NCBI RefSeq assembly: GCF_000758705.1
Contig: NZ_CP009287.1
Coordinates: 1,674,001 to 1,738,000, forward strand
Direction: 5' to 3'
DNA: 64,000 bases
Source: Paenibacillus graminis
GTDB taxonomy: Bacteria > Bacillota > Bacilli > Paenibacillales > Paenibacillaceae
The stretch's first letter is position 1. Each line of letters begins with the position of its first letter. The notes below the pieces were generated by a model. That model did no database searches. It was not told the origin of the DNA and worked only from the letters and a program-made list of their open reading frames with translations. Shown piece after piece: positions 50,302-59,964 of the stretch. A program made the translations under genes and the position numbers.

Positions 50302-50817
50302 ATGGGAGAGATTTACCGGCTCGCAGAGCTGAAGGATGCGGAGCGGTTGCTGGATATTACCTATCGTGCCTATGAGACGATTCGTGAACTCGGCCTGCAC
50401 TGGCCTGCGGCCACAGCCGACCTGGAGCTGATTAAGGACAATGTAGCCACGAACGAGTGTTATGTGCTGGAGATCGAGGGTATCGTGGAAGCCACAATCA
50501 CGTTGTCCAGGGGTGAAGAGATCAAGGCACTTACTGAGCTGCCTTTTGTCAAATGGTTTGCGGTAAATCCGGATGCCCGGGGGAGAAGGTACGGCGGTAA
50601 GCTGCTGGATTGGGTTGAGGAGAATGTGATCCTCGGCAAGCTGGGTGCCTCTGCTGTTACCTTGGCTACGGCGGAGAAGCACCCCTGGCTGGTTCCGATG
50701 TATGAACGGCGGGGGTATGAGCGGATTCTGGAGCTGGACCCGCAGAATGGCGACGGTACGATGTATTTGATGCGAAAGAAGCTTATCGATCAACCAACTA
50801 CTATTCAAAGGGGCTAA
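50302..50817 (+). CDS. GNAT N-acetyltransferase, YtmI/SnaA-like
   Basis: A 171-residue GNAT enzyme with motif A around WFAVNPDARGRRYGGKLLDW and motif B PMYERRGYERI. As first gene of the operon it corresponds to B. subtilis ytmI. In that pathway S-modified cysteines are N-acetylated before oxidative removal of the S-group, so it probably acetylates such cysteines. The start at 50302 follows GGAGGTGG; the frame is open to 50239. The gap to the next gene is 4 bp. Confidence 0.83.
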   Translation: MGEIYRLAELKDAERLLDITYRAYETIRELGLHWPAATADLELIKDNVATNECYVLEIEGIVEATITLSRGEEIKALTELPFVKWFAVNPDARGRRYGGKLLDWVEENVILGKLGASAVTLATAEKHPWLVPMYERRGYERILELDPQNGDGTMYLMRKKLIDQPTTIQRG

Positions 50818-50821
50818 AACG

Positions 50822-51697
50822 ATGAAGAAGACGATCCCGCTGGTATATGGACTATTGTTGACGCTGGTGATTGCAGGCTGCGGCACTAATAATAATGCAA
50901 ACCGCAGCCAGGGCAGCAATACCGCTGAAGCAGCAGCGAAAACATCCGCAGAGGCTCCTGCCGCAACAGACGCGGCCCAAGTAACCAAAATCGTCGTCGG
51001 CACGGGCACCGCTTTTCCGCAGGTATGCTTCATTGATGAGAACGGCAAGCTTACAGGCTTCGATGTCGAGCTGCTCAAGGATATCGACAGCCGCCTGCCG
51101 CAATATGAGTTCGAACTGAAGACCATGGATTTCAGTAATCTGCTGCTGAGCCTGGATACGAAGAAGATTGATCTGGTCGCTCATGTCATGGAGAAGAATC
51201 TGGAGAGAGAGCAGAAATATCTTTTTAATACAGAGCCTTATGCACACTGGAGAAACCGGATTGTGGTCGCCAAGGATAACAACTCGATTAAGACCCTCGA
51301 TGATCTGAAGGGCAAAAAAGCCCTCGTCGGCGCAACCAGTGCCCAGGCGCAAATCCTGGAGAACTATAACAAGGAGCATGACAATGCAATCCAAATCGTC
51401 TATCAGAACGGAGCCGCCAACGATACGGTAAGCCAAATCAGCTCCGGACGGGTGGATGCCACGCTCGCGGCGGATTTTGTATTGCCGGTCATTGATCCGC
51501 AGAGCAAGCTGAAGGCATCGGGGCCAGAACTGTCCTCTGCGGACATACTCTACGTCCTGCGCAAGGATGATGCCGATTCGAAGACGCTGGCTGATGCCAT
51601 CGACGGAGCAATCAAGGAACTGAAGGCCGATGGAACTCTGGCAAAACTGAGCACCGAATGGCTGGGTGCGGACGTTACCGCTGATGAAGTGAAATGA
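50822..51697 (+). CDS. Amino-acid ABC transporter substrate-binding lipoprotein, TcyJ/TcyK-like
   Basis: A 291-residue lipoprotein with lipobox VIAGC (Cys near residue 20), followed by an Asn/Ala-rich linker and a family 3 solute-binding fold. Marks: ENGKLTGFDVELLKDID and GKKALVGATSAQAQIL. It delivers cystine or S-substituted cysteines to the permeases that follow. B. subtilis has two such proteins in tandem (TcyJ, TcyK); only one is present here. AAAGGGG lies before the ATG. Confidence 0.9.
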   Translation: MKKTIPLVYGLLLTLVIAGCGTNNNANRSQGSNTAEAAAKTSAEAPAATDAAQVTKIVVGTGTAFPQVCFIDENGKLTGFDVELLKDIDSRLPQYEFELKTMDFSNLLLSLDTKKIDLVAHVMEKNLEREQKYLFNTEPYAHWRNRIVVAKDNNSIKTLDDLKGKKALVGATSAQAQILENYNKEHDNAIQIVYQNGAANDTVSQISSGRVDATLAADFVLPVIDPQSKLKASGPELSSADILYVLRKDDADSKTLADAIDGAIKELKADGTLAKLSTEWLGADVTADEVK

Positions 51698-51736
51698 TTG
51701 ATTTTTCAAAACCTATGGGGAGGGGAGAGCGAACGA

Positions 51737-52519
51737 ATGGGGGCACCGTTTGATATCAGCTATATTTTTTCCTTTTTGCCCAAACTGCTGACTACGCTGG
51801 GTACAACGCTTTTGATTGTCGGCTTTTCTCTGCTGGCAGGTATACTGGTAGGTTTCCTGGTGGCCCTCCCCCGTCTGTATAAGGTGCCGGTTCTAAAAAA
51901 CCTTGCCGGGATTTATATCTCCTTTTTCCGGGGAACCCCGATTCTGATTCAGCTGTTCTTGTTCTATTATGGTCTGCCTGAAATATTGAAGCTGGTTCAT
52001 GTGGATGTGACGCGGACGCCCGTGCTGTTCTTTGTGATTCTGACTTATGGGCTGCATACGGGAGCTTTCATGTCTGAAATGATCCGGGCTTCTGTAACGG
52101 CCGTTGACCGGGGGCAGGTGGAAGCAGCTTATGCGGCGGGAATGACGTCAGTTCAAGCATTTTCACGGATTGTGCTGCCTCAGGCGCTGGGGATCGCGGT
52201 CCCTGTATTCTCCAACCTGGTAATTGCCCTGCTGAAGGATACCTCACTTGCTTTTACCCTCGGGGTGATGGAGATGACGGGGAAAGCACAGACCCTGGGG
52301 AGCGTCAGCCAGCATTTTATTGAGACCTATATTGCCCTTGCTCTAATCTATCTGGTCATCAGTTTTACGCTTGAGAAGCTGCTGCTGGCGGCAGAACGCC
52401 GTCTCTTGCGTCATGAAGTACCGAACAGTCCTGCGAGAAAAACATTTAGTCTGCACAGGAACGGTTCTTACCGGAGAATGATTGCCCAGTTGGGACCGGG
52501 TAAAGGAGGCGGTGGATGA
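51737..52519 (+). CDS. tcyL: Amino-acid ABC transporter permease, TcyL-like
   Basis: A 260-residue His/Glu/Gln/Arg/opine-type permease with about five hydrophobic segments. It has FFRGTPILIQLFLFYYGLP and the EAA-like loop VEAAYAAGMTSVQAFSRIVLPQA. A basic 30-residue tail follows the last span. The start at 51737 follows GAGGGGAGAG. Its stop overlaps the next start codon. Confidence 0.9.
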   Translation: MGAPFDISYIFSFLPKLLTTLGTTLLIVGFSLLAGILVGFLVALPRLYKVPVLKNLAGIYISFFRGTPILIQLFLFYYGLPEILKLVHVDVTRTPVLFFVILTYGLHTGAFMSEMIRASVTAVDRGQVEAAYAAGMTSVQAFSRIVLPQALGIAVPVFSNLVIALLKDTSLAFTLGVMEMTGKAQTLGSVSQHFIETYIALALIYLVISFTLEKLLLAAERRLLRHEVPNSPARKTFSLHRNGSYRRMIAQLGPGKGGGG

Positions 52520-53229
52520 TGAAGCTGGACCCTTCATTTATATGGACAGCATTTGTGCAAATTCTCAGTGCAATCCCAACGACGCTGTATATTACGCTTG
52601 TTTCGGTAAGTGCCGGTTTCATCATTGGAATCGCTGTTGCGCTCATCCGGATTTACAAGGTGCCGTTCCTGCATCCGCTCGCCACCGGGTATGTCACCTT
52701 TATCCGCGGGACGCCGATGCTTACCCATCTGCTGCTGATCTATTTCGGACTGCCGATGATCATTGACGGGCTGGCGGCGCATTTCGGCTGGGGTTTCCGG
52801 TCGGTATCCATTCCGATGATCGGCTTTGCCTACATTGCCTTCTCGATTACGGCAGGCGCCTATATGTCTGAGGTAGTCCGCTCGGGTCTGCTGGCGGTGG
52901 ACCGCGGGCAGATGGAGGCCGCCCATTCTGTAGGCATGACTACGGCCCAGTCGCTGCGGCGGATTGTTTTCCCCCAGGCCCTGGCGGCGGGCTTGCCGAA
53001 TCTCTCCAATTCCGTGATCGGCATGCTGCATGGATCAACCCTTGCTTTTACGGTTTCGGTCGTGGATATCAATGCCCAGGCGCAGATCGTGGCCTCGACG
53101 AACTGGAAGTTTTTTGAGGCTTATCTGGCGGCAGCGCTGATCTTCTGGGGGCTAACGTTTCTGATTGAACGGGCTACCGGCCTGATCGAAAAGCGGATCA
53201 ATCTATACAACCGGGGGGGAGTCCTATGA
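52516..53229 (+). CDS. tcyM: Amino-acid ABC transporter permease, TcyM-like
   Basis: A 237-residue permease of the same type, with [19 protein letters not shown] and [23 protein letters not shown]. It pairs with TcyL to form the channel. AAAGGAGG lies 6 bp before ATG 52516, and ATG 52519 is equally usable. It overlaps the ATPase gene by four bases. Confidence 0.9.
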   Translation: MMKLDPSFIWTAFVQILSAIPTTLYITLVSVSAGFIIGIAVALIRIYKVPFLHPLATGYVTFIRGTPMLTHLLLIYFGLPMIIDGLAAHFGWGFRSVSIPMIGFAYIAFSITAGAYMSEVVRSGLLAVDRGQMEAAHSVGMTTAQSLRRIVFPQALAAGLPNLSNSVIGMLHGSTLAFTVSVVDINAQAQIVASTNWKFFEAYLAAALIFWGLTFLIERATGLIEKRINLYNRGGVL

Positions 53230-53978
53230 TTAAGCTGAAGCAGATTTCGAAGTCCTTCGGACGCCATCAGGTGCTGAACCATATTGATCTGACAGTTGCG
53301 AAAGGTGAGGTTGTGGTCATTCTCGGCCCCAGCGGCTCAGGTAAAACCACGCTGCTCCGCTGCGTGAACTATCTGGAGAAGCCCAGCGGCGGAGAAATCG
53401 CCATCGGGGATTTCAAGCTGGACTGCAGGCATGCCCGCAAGAAGGACATTCACCAACTGCGGCAGAGGACGGCGATGGTCTTCCAGCAGTACAATCTGTT
53501 CCGGCACAAAACAGCGCTGGAGAATGTGATGGAGGGACTGCTGATCGTGAAGAAGCTTCCGAAGGAGGAAGCGAGGAAAAAAAGCATCGCGCTGCTGGAG
53601 AAGGTGGGCCTCGGCGCGAAGCTGGACGCCTATCCGAGCCAGCTGTCCGGGGGCCAGCAGCAGCGGGTCGGGATTGCCCGGGCGCTCGCGCTGGAGCCGG
53701 AAGTGATTCTGTTCGATGAGCCTACCTCGGCGCTTGACCCGGAGCTGGTGGGTGAAGTGCTTGCTGTCATCCGCAAAATTGCCAAGGAAGGCATCACGAT
53801 GATTGTGGTGACGCATGAGATGGGCTTTGCCCGCGATGTGGCCAATCACGTGGTGTTTATGGACGGCGGGGTCATTGTAGAAGAGGGGACACCAACGGAG
53901 GTGTTCAACCATCCGCGGGAAGAAAGAACCAAGCAGTTCCTGAAGCGGATTACGCCGGAGCTGAACTATTCGATCTAG
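53226..53978 (+). CDS. tcyN: Amino-acid ABC transporter ATP-binding protein, TcyN-like
   Basis: A 250-residue ATPase: Walker [10 protein letters not shown] near residue 35, Q-loop MVFQQYNLF, signature [15 protein letters not shown], Walker [13 protein letters not shown] and H-loop VVTHEMGFA. The sequence is typical of polar amino-acid importers. Overlap with tcyM shows coupled synthesis of the importer. Confidence 0.93.
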   Translation: MIKLKQISKSFGRHQVLNHIDLTVAKGEVVVILGPSGSGKTTLLRCVNYLEKPSGGEIAIGDFKLDCRHARKKDIHQLRQRTAMVFQQYNLFRHKTALENVMEGLLIVKKLPKEEARKKSIALLEKVGLGAKLDAYPSQLSGGQQQRVGIARALALEPEVILFDEPTSALDPELVGEVLAVIRKIAKEGITMIVVTHEMGFARDVANHVVFMDGGVIVEEGTPTEVFNHPREERTKQFLKRITPELNYSI

Positions 53979-53989
53979 GAGGCAAACCT

Positions 53990-55006
53990 ATGGCTATTAC
54001 AATCAGCGTATTGGATCAAAGTCCAATCTATCCCGGTGAAACCCCGGAAGAAGCCTTTCAGCATACGGTCAAGCTGGCTCAGCTGTCCGAACGGCTGGGC
54101 TTCCGCCGTTTCTGGGTTTCAGAGCATCATGATTCCGAGCAGATAGCAGGCTCATCCCCGGAGGTGCTGGTCTCGCATCTGCTTGCCAAAACAGAGCACA
54201 TCCGGGTAGGCTCCGGCGGCATCATGCTCCAGCATTACAGTCCTTATAAGGTAGCGGAAAATTTCAATGTGCTGGCTTCGCTGGCGCCGGGACGGGTGGA
54301 CCTTGGAGTCGGCCGGGCTCCGGGAGGATTGCCCCGGAGCACTCAGGCGCTGCAGCAGGGCAGCACCGAAGCGCCTTCCCTGACGGACAAAATTATGGAG
54401 CTGGAGCAATACGTGCATAACCGGCTGGCAGCGGATCATCCGCTGGCCGGGCTCAAAGCGGGACCTATTCCGGGTATTCCGCCTGAGCTCTACGTGCTGG
54501 GCGCTAGCGTAGCCAGCGCGGAAATTGCCGCCAGCCTTGGACTGCCTTATGTATTCTCACTGTTCATCAGCGGTGATCAGGCGGTGGCGCTGGAAGCGAT
54601 CCGGGCCTACCGGAGCGGTTTTGACACTTCGCTGGGGAGAGAGCCACAGGCCATAATCGCCCTTGCCGTGCTGGCTGCCGACACGGAGGCGGAGGCCAAA
54701 GAGCTGGCCGGAGCGCATAAGCTGATCCGGATTCATCTGGCCAGCGGCAGGACGCTGACGGTGGCTACCCGCGAGCAGGCGGAAGAGTTTACCCGGCAGA
54801 GCAAGGAGGCCTATACGCTCGAAGAGCGGGAGCCGGAGATTACGAAGGGAACCAAGGAAGCTGTCCGCGAGCAGCTGCTGGCGCTGGCCGGGGCTTCCGG
54901 TGTCACAGAGTTCATCGTGACGACGAATGTCCAGTCCTTTGACAAGCGGCTCCGCTCCTTTGAGCTGCTGCATGAAGCATTCGCTGAAGTGCCTGCGGAG
55001 GCATAG
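53990..55006 (+). CDS. Luciferase-like flavin monooxygenase, YtmO-like
   Basis: A 338-residue LLM-class enzyme of the MsnO8 type: starts SVLDQSPIYPGETPEEA, then RFWVSEHHDSEQIAGSSPEVL and VDLGVGRAPGG. It uses FMNH2 supplied by a separate reductase. In B. subtilis, YtmO is one of two monooxygenases of the ytmI operon that act in oxidative removal of the S-substituent from N-acetylated S-alkylcysteines. GGAGGCAAACCT precedes the ATG, 11 bp after tcyN. Confidence 0.88.
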   Translation: MAITISVLDQSPIYPGETPEEAFQHTVKLAQLSERLGFRRFWVSEHHDSEQIAGSSPEVLVSHLLAKTEHIRVGSGGIMLQHYSPYKVAENFNVLASLAPGRVDLGVGRAPGGLPRSTQALQQGSTEAPSLTDKIMELEQYVHNRLAADHPLAGLKAGPIPGIPPELYVLGASVASAEIAASLGLPYVFSLFISGDQAVALEAIRAYRSGFDTSLGREPQAIIALAVLAADTEAEAKELAGAHKLIRIHLASGRTLTVATREQAEEFTRQSKEAYTLEEREPEITKGTKEAVREQLLALAGASGVTEFIVTTNVQSFDKRLRSFELLHEAFAEVPAEA

Positions 55007-55086
55007 CTCGTACAGATCAGGAGGGGCAGATAGGAAATCTGCAAGTGAGGCAATGAAAGGACAGTATTTGGCTGAAGGGAGGGATC

Positions 55087-56271
55087 ATGATGAGTATTCG
55101 CAACGCGGAGCAGGGTATACAGGCGTTAAATGAAACGGTGATCGGCATCCGCCGCCATCTTCACCGGCACCCGGAGCTTTCGAACGAGGAATTCGAAACG
55201 ACCCAATATATTATCACTCTGCTGGAGCAAGCCGGAATAACTATTATTGACTATGGCCTGACGACAGGTGTCATTGCGGAGATCGGCGGACTGCAGGAGG
55301 GCCCGGTGGTGGCCCTGCGCGCCGATATTGATGCGCTGCCGATTCAGGAGGAAACCGGGCTGCCCTATGCTTCGCTTCATCCCGGCAAAAGTCATGCCTG
55401 CGGGCATGACTTCCATACGGCGGCGCTGATCGGTGCCGCCTATCAATTGAAACAGCAGGAGTCTTATCTGAAAGGAAAGGTCCGGCTTCTATTCCAGCCC
55501 GCTGAGGAGAAAGCGAAAGGCGCTCAGCAGATTATAGCCTGCGGAGCGCTGGAAGGCGTTCATGCAGTCATCGGCATGCATAATAAGCCGGACCTGCCAG
55601 TAGGCACCATTGGCATCACCGGCGGGCCATTGATGGCGGCGGCAGACGGATTTGTGGTGGAGGTGCAGGGAGCCGGAGCGCACGCGGCCGTGCCGGAGGC
55701 AGGAACCGACCCCATTGTGGCGGCTTCGCATATCGTTACGGCGCTGCAGAGCATCGTCAGCCGCAACGTCAGCGCACTGCAAAGTGCGGTAGTCAGCGTT
55801 ACGAAGCTGCATAGCGGAAATTCCTGGAACATTATCCCGGAAACGGCGGTACTGGAGGGCACGATCCGCACTTTTGACGAAGCTGTGCGGAGCAAAGTGC
55901 TGGAACGCTTCGGGCAGGTGGCTGCCGGTGTAGCCGCTGCCTTTGGAGCCGAAGCGGCAGTGCGCTGGCTCGGCGGACCGCCGCCGGTGAATAATGATGC
56001 CGGGCTGGCCCGGCTGGGCGAAGAAACCGCTGCCGAGCTTGGTTTCCATTACGTGAAGCCGCAGCCTTCGCCGGCGGGAGAGGATTTTGCCTTTTATCAG
56101 CGCGTAGTTCCCGGATTGTTCGTATTCGTGGGCACCGGGGGAAGCCGTGAGTGGCATCATCCTGCGTTCAATCTGGATGAAGCGGCACTGCCGGTGGGAA
56201 CGGCATTCTTTGCTGACTTGGCTGTACGGGTGCTGAAGCATTTCTCTGCGGAAGAGGGTGCCGCCTCATAG
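55087..56271 (+). CDS. M20 family amidohydrolase/deacetylase, YtnL-like
   Basis: A 394-residue M20D enzyme (hippurate hydrolase/N-acyl amino acid deacylase group). Metal ligands: HACGHDFHTA, then EEKAKGAQ, H in GMHNKPDLP, and a late H in WHHPAFNLDE. The opening IRRHLHRHPELSNEEFET is typical. It would remove the N-acetyl group at the end of the S-alkylcysteine pathway, matching YtnL in the B. subtilis operon. GAAGGGAGGGATC precedes ATG ATG (55087/55090). Confidence 0.9.
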   Translation: MMSIRNAEQGIQALNETVIGIRRHLHRHPELSNEEFETTQYIITLLEQAGITIIDYGLTTGVIAEIGGLQEGPVVALRADIDALPIQEETGLPYASLHPGKSHACGHDFHTAALIGAAYQLKQQESYLKGKVRLLFQPAEEKAKGAQQIIACGALEGVHAVIGMHNKPDLPVGTIGITGGPLMAAADGFVVEVQGAGAHAAVPEAGTDPIVAASHIVTALQSIVSRNVSALQSAVVSVTKLHSGNSWNIIPETAVLEGTIRTFDEAVRSKVLERFGQVAAGVAAAFGAEAAVRWLGGPPPVNNDAGLARLGEETAAELGFHYVKPQPSPAGEDFAFYQRVVPGLFVFVGTGGSREWHHPAFNLDEAALPVGTAFFADLAVRVLKHFSAEEGAAS

Positions 56272-56588
56272 CTAAGCCCCCGGGTTATGACGTTATTGTT
56301 GTCGGTGCCGGCTCGATAGGCATGAGTGCTGCCGAAATCGCCAAGCAGGGTGTGAAAACGCGACTGGTCCATGCCTTCGATCTCCCGCATACACAGGCAA
56401 GCTATCACGGAGAGGCCCGGCTGATCCGGCATGCCTACAGCGGTGATCCGGCCTATATCGACATGGCATTGCGGGCGCATGTGCTGTGGAAGGGAGCTTC
56501 CAGACAGAATATCGGGCCATTTTCCTTGTCCCGCATTGACTTATCACCGGAACAGCCACAGTCCGGATTTACTATGGAGGGGATCTAA
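56270..56588 (+). pseudogene. Internally deleted FAD-dependent oxidase (SolA-like)
   Basis: The frame begins PPGYDVIVVGAGSIGMS, a FAD-binding Rossmann motif, continues through ASYHGEARLIRHAYSGDPAY as in N-methyltryptophan/sarcosine oxidases, then jumps near WKGAS to NIGPFSLSRIDLS, which resembles the extreme C terminus of the same family. About 280 residues are missing, in frame. There is no start codon in frame before the Rossmann motif, although ATG 56322 lies inside it. It follows ytnL directly. The deletion is seen; the parent family is inferred. Confidence 0.65.
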
Positions 56589-57073
56589 TGAGCAGCGTGC
56601 AAATCGAGGATTATCTCAATACGTATGACCAATTGGTACAGTCACTGGAAGGGCTGAGCGAGGAACAGCTCAGGTGGAAAGCCTCACCGTCCAGCTGGAG
56701 TGTCACCGAGGTGCTCGCGCATCTGGCCGATCACAGCATCGTGGTTTCCTTCCGCATCCGCGACATTCTGGCCGGGACTGAGGTGCAGCTGCCGGTATTT
56801 AACCAGGACGCCTGGGTTAGCGGCCAGCATTCCAATGGAGGCCATGCTGCTGACAGTCTGGAGCTGTTCCGCAGCCTTCTTCACTACAACAGTCTGCTGT
56901 TCAACCGGCTGGGTGACGGGGACTGGGAGAAAAGCGGAATTAACTTCAAGGGGGAAGCCGTCAGTATTGCGGACATTCTCCGCAGCTTCACAGGGCATGT
57001 GCAGACGCACCTGGCCCAGATAGAGCGGATTAAGCAGGACGCTGTAAGCAGGGCGGTAGCGCGGTTCCATTAA
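56588..57073 (+). CDS. DinB family protein
   Basis: A 161-residue four-helix-bundle protein of the DinB/YfiT-like superfamily. Candidate metal-binding His residues are in VLAHLADHS near residue 47 and in FTGHVQTHLAQI near 140. GGAGGGG lies before the ATG. Members include bacillithiol S-transferases, which would fit a thiol-related operon, but the specific activity is unknown. It is inserted between ytnL and ytnJ homologues. Confidence 0.82.
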   Translation: MSSVQIEDYLNTYDQLVQSLEGLSEEQLRWKASPSSWSVTEVLAHLADHSIVVSFRIRDILAGTEVQLPVFNQDAWVSGQHSNGGHAADSLELFRSLLHYNSLLFNRLGDGDWEKSGINFKGEAVSIADILRSFTGHVQTHLAQIERIKQDAVSRAVARFH

Positions 57074-57158
57074 CGTAAAAACTAAGCGTATGCTTCCGAT
57101 GCCAGTTTTATTGCGAAGTATGCCAGGAAGTTCAATAAAACACTGAGGAGGACTGAAC

Positions 57159-58496
57159 ATGACCAAGCCCAAACAACTGAAGCTGGGTGCGCTGCTGCAC
57201 GGAGTCGGAGGCAGCACATCAATGTGGCGCCATCCCGACGCCAAACCGGATGCCAGTGTGAACTTTGAACTATACAAGTCGTGGGTGCAGAAGGCTGAGG
57301 AAGGCAAGCTGGATTTGATCTTCATAGCAGACGGTTTGTATATCAATGAGAAATCCATTCCGCATTTCCTGAACCGTTTTGAGCCGCTGACCATTCTTAG
57401 CGCACTGGCGGGAGTCAGCAGCAAGATTGGTCTGGTCGGCACGTTGTCCACCTCCTATAGCGAGCCTTTCACCGTAGCGCGGCAATTCGGATCACTGGAT
57501 GTGATCAGCGGCGGGCGGGCAGGCTGGAATGTGGTAACTTCGCCGCTGGAAGGCTCTGCACTGAATTATGGCCGGAAGGAGCATCCCGACCATGGCAAAC
57601 GCTACCGGATTGCTGCGGAATATTTGCAGGTGGCCCGCGGCTTGTGGGACTCCTGGGAGGACGATGCGTTTGTCCGCAATAAGGAGACAGGTGTCTTCTT
57701 TGATCCGGAAAAAATGCATACACTGGACCATGAAGGTGAATTTTTCTCCGTCAAAGGCCCGCTGAACATCGCCCGCTCGCAGCAGGGCGGGCCGGTTATT
57801 TTCCAGGCGGGTTCCTCAGAGGTCGGGAAGAATTATGCCTCCCAAGTGGCGGATGCCGTTTTCACAGGGCATGACACGCTGGAGGAAGCGCAGGAATTCT
57901 ACCGGGACGTGAAGACGCGCGTGGCTTCGTTTGGGCGAAATCCCGATGAGGTGCTGATCTTCCCCGGCATCGGTCCCATTCTTGGCGATACGCCGGAGGA
58001 AGCGGAGCGCAAATATCAGGAGGTGGCCGGACTCGTAACGATTGAGAACGCGCTGAATTATCTGGGCCGGTTTTTTGAGCATCATGATTTCTCGCAATAT
58101 CCGCTGGATGAGCCTTTTCCGGAGCTGGGAGACTTGGGCCGGAACAGCTTTCAGAGCGGCACGGATAAAATCAAGAAAAATGCCAAGGAAAAAGGCCTGA
58201 CCCTGCGTGAGGTTGCCCTGCAGGCGGCTACTCCGCGCAGCAGCTTCATCGGTACACCGGAGCAGGTTGCGGATCAGATTCAGGCCTGGTTTGAAGCCGG
58301 GGCAGCGGATGGGTTTATGCTGGCAGCGGCTGTGCCGAACGGCCTGGAGGAATTTGTAGACCGTGTGGTTCCGATCCTGCAGGAACGGGGATTGTTCCGC
58401 ACCGAATACGAAAGTGATACTCTGCGGGGCAATCTTGGTCTTCCGGTTCCGGCCAACCGCTATGTGCAGGCTAAGGAGCCTTCACCGCTGGTGTGA
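57159..58496 (+). CDS. NtaA/SnaA/DszA family FMN monooxygenase, YtnJ-like
   Basis: A 445-residue LLM-class monooxygenase of the nitrilotriacetate/dibenzothiophene type: [20 protein letters not shown] at the start, [13 protein letters not shown] region ([11 protein letters not shown]), [10 protein letters not shown], and [15 protein letters not shown]. The length is that of the family. It matches YtnJ, the second monooxygenase of the B. subtilis ytmI operon. GAGGAGG precedes the ATG. It ends the locus, with a long terminator after it. Confidence 0.9.
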   Translation: MTKPKQLKLGALLHGVGGSTSMWRHPDAKPDASVNFELYKSWVQKAEEGKLDLIFIADGLYINEKSIPHFLNRFEPLTILSALAGVSSKIGLVGTLSTSYSEPFTVARQFGSLDVISGGRAGWNVVTSPLEGSALNYGRKEHPDHGKRYRIAAEYLQVARGLWDSWEDDAFVRNKETGVFFDPEKMHTLDHEGEFFSVKGPLNIARSQQGGPVIFQAGSSEVGKNYASQVADAVFTGHDTLEEAQEFYRDVKTRVASFGRNPDEVLIFPGIGPILGDTPEEAERKYQEVAGLVTIENALNYLGRFFEHHDFSQYPLDEPFPELGDLGRNSFQSGTDKIKKNAKEKGLTLREVALQAATPRSSFIGTPEQVADQIQAWFEAGAADGFMLAAAVPNGLEEFVDRVVPILQERGLFRTEYESDTLRGNLGLPVPANRYVQAKEPSPLV

Positions 58497-58607
58497 CGGC
58501 AGCCTGGGAGGATCACCCGGAAACGGGATTTAGCCGGAATAGCAGTGCTGGGAGCGGAAGGTTATCTCTGCATGAGTTGTGGCGCGGCTGATACTAACTC
58601 TTCCCCA

Positions 58608-58658
58608 AACCTAAAAAGGATACTTTTCCTGTCATCAGGAAGAGTATCCTTTTAGGTT
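58608..58658. terminator. Long bidirectional terminator
   Basis: A stem of over 20 bp (CCTAAAAAGGATACTTTTCC against GGAAGAGTATCCTTTTAGG, one bulge) around TCAT lies between two convergent genes. A- and T-rich arms suit both strands. Confidence 0.8.
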
Positions 58659-58690
58659 GCACACAGATTGTAGAGCTGATCGATGTTCTC

Positions 58691-59374
58691 TTATTTGCTG
58701 TCTCCGGCCTTACGGTTGCGGAGGCGTTCCAGCTCGGCTTCAACGGCGCTGTTTAGCGGGGATTCAGGGGTGGCTGCGGAATAATGTGCAGAGCTTTCGG
58801 CGGCGGCTTCCCATTCGTTGATTTTGTCTTCCATGCGCTCGAAGCCGCGTGAGGCCGCGCCGGCATTCAAGATTTGTCCAGGGTGTCCGGGATGGGCAGA
58901 ATAGCAGCTGCTTTCGGAGGCGCGTTTTAATTCAGCCGCTTTGCGGGCGCGGGCTGCCAGCTCGGCTCTTTTTGCCTTAAGACGTTTATGCTCTTCCCGG
59001 GCATTCAGAAGACTGCTGTCCAGGACTGCGAGCGTTTCACGGGTTTCTTCCAGCCCTGCGGTGCATTCCTGAACACTTTCGGTGTAGCGCAGCTTAGCCA
59101 TGACCGCTGCTCTGGCCGCAGGTTCGTTCCCTTCATTCATCGCCTGCATGGCTTCCGCTTCGCTTCGTTCAGCCAGCACCTGGTTTTCGTAGATACGGCG
59201 CTCCAGCACACTCGCTGCTGCTTGGAACTCACGCTGTTTGGTTTCGGCGGTGGCGATTTTTTCCTCCAGATCCCGCAAATATTGTCCGGTCAGCAGTACC
59301 GGGTCCTCCAATTTATTCAGTCCTTCGTGGATTGCCGCCTTGGTCAGGGTTGTGATTCTTTGGAAAATACTCAT
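58691..59374 (-). CDS. pspA: PspA/IM30 family protein
   Basis: A 227-residue coiled-coil protein of the PspA/LiaH family, which assembles at stressed membranes. It opens SIFQRITTLTKAAIHEGLNKLEDP, with the amphipathic N-terminal helix, followed by about 150 residues of Glu/Ala/Lys/Arg-rich helix. The C-terminal part (from 165) is Ser/Gly-rich, then helical. ATG 59374 is preferred because GGAG lies 8 bp upstream; ATG 59380 is too close. It follows a PspC gene on the same strand, forming a small envelope-stress operon. Confidence 0.9.
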   Translation of the reverse strand: MSIFQRITTLTKAAIHEGLNKLEDPVLLTGQYLRDLEEKIATAETKQREFQAAASVLERRIYENQVLAERSEAEAMQAMNEGNEPAARAAVMAKLRYTESVQECTAGLEETRETLAVLDSSLLNAREEHKRLKAKRAELAARARKAAELKRASESSCYSAHPGHPGQILNAGAASRGFERMEDKINEWEAAAESSAHYSAATPESPLNSAVEAELERLRNRKAGDSK

Positions 59375-59443
59375 GTTCATTTCTCCTTTTTCTCTTATAG
59401 GATGGAATTTGGTATTGTGAATTCTGGTATTGTCGGCTTGGAA

Positions 59444-59662
59444 TTAGTAGTACTCATAACCTTCAGGGTAACTGTTGTAGTGCTCTTTAGGCATCAGGAT
59501 GCTTGCCAGAATGTACAGGAACACTACAGTGCCTAAGCTGAACAGGGCAGTGGCGACAGCCAGCAGCCGGATGAGGGTGGTATCGATGTTCAAATAACGG
59601 GCCAATCCTCCGCAGACGCCGCTGATTCTCTTGTCACTTTCGGAACGGTACAATTTTTTCAT
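59444..59662 (-). CDS. PspC domain protein
   Basis: A 72-residue membrane protein: KKLYRSESDKRISGVCGGLARYLNID is the PspC signature, followed by one hydrophobic span (LLAVATALFSLGTVVFLYIL) and a Tyr-rich tail. GAGGAAGAG lies upstream of the ATG. It is the first gene of the pspC-pspA pair and could sense membrane stress. Confidence 0.92.
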   Translation of the reverse strand: MKKLYRSESDKRISGVCGGLARYLNIDTTLIRLLAVATALFSLGTVVFLYILASILMPKEHYNSYPEGYEYY

Positions 59663-59964
59663 AATTAATCTCTTCCTCTCATATGGGTTGAACCGGGGTG
59701 CGGTTCGTCTTAGCCGTTGTCTATGTGTTTATTGTAAAGCTATTGGCTTTGCTGCAAAACGGCCTGAAGACTGTTCTTTAATCTCGACCTTAGTCGGGGA
59801 TGGCCTCGGCAGTAAGGCGGGGAAAGCTTGGACAAACGCAGGATAACGCATAGTTGTCCCCGTTTTTTACATAACCTGCCAGCTTGTTTATTTGGATTTA
59901 ACACTTGCGGCCTATACTGGACAGTACCGGATCATATTCATATCTGGACAAAAGGAGGACTGGC
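59663..59964. other. Divergent gap between pspC and the HD-domain gene
   Basis: It holds a rightward hairpin-like sequence (GGACAA at 59830 and TTGTCC at 59854, followed by six T at 59863) with no gene upstream of it on that strand. Promoters of both genes must lie here, but no convincing boxes were found. Confidence 0.35.
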
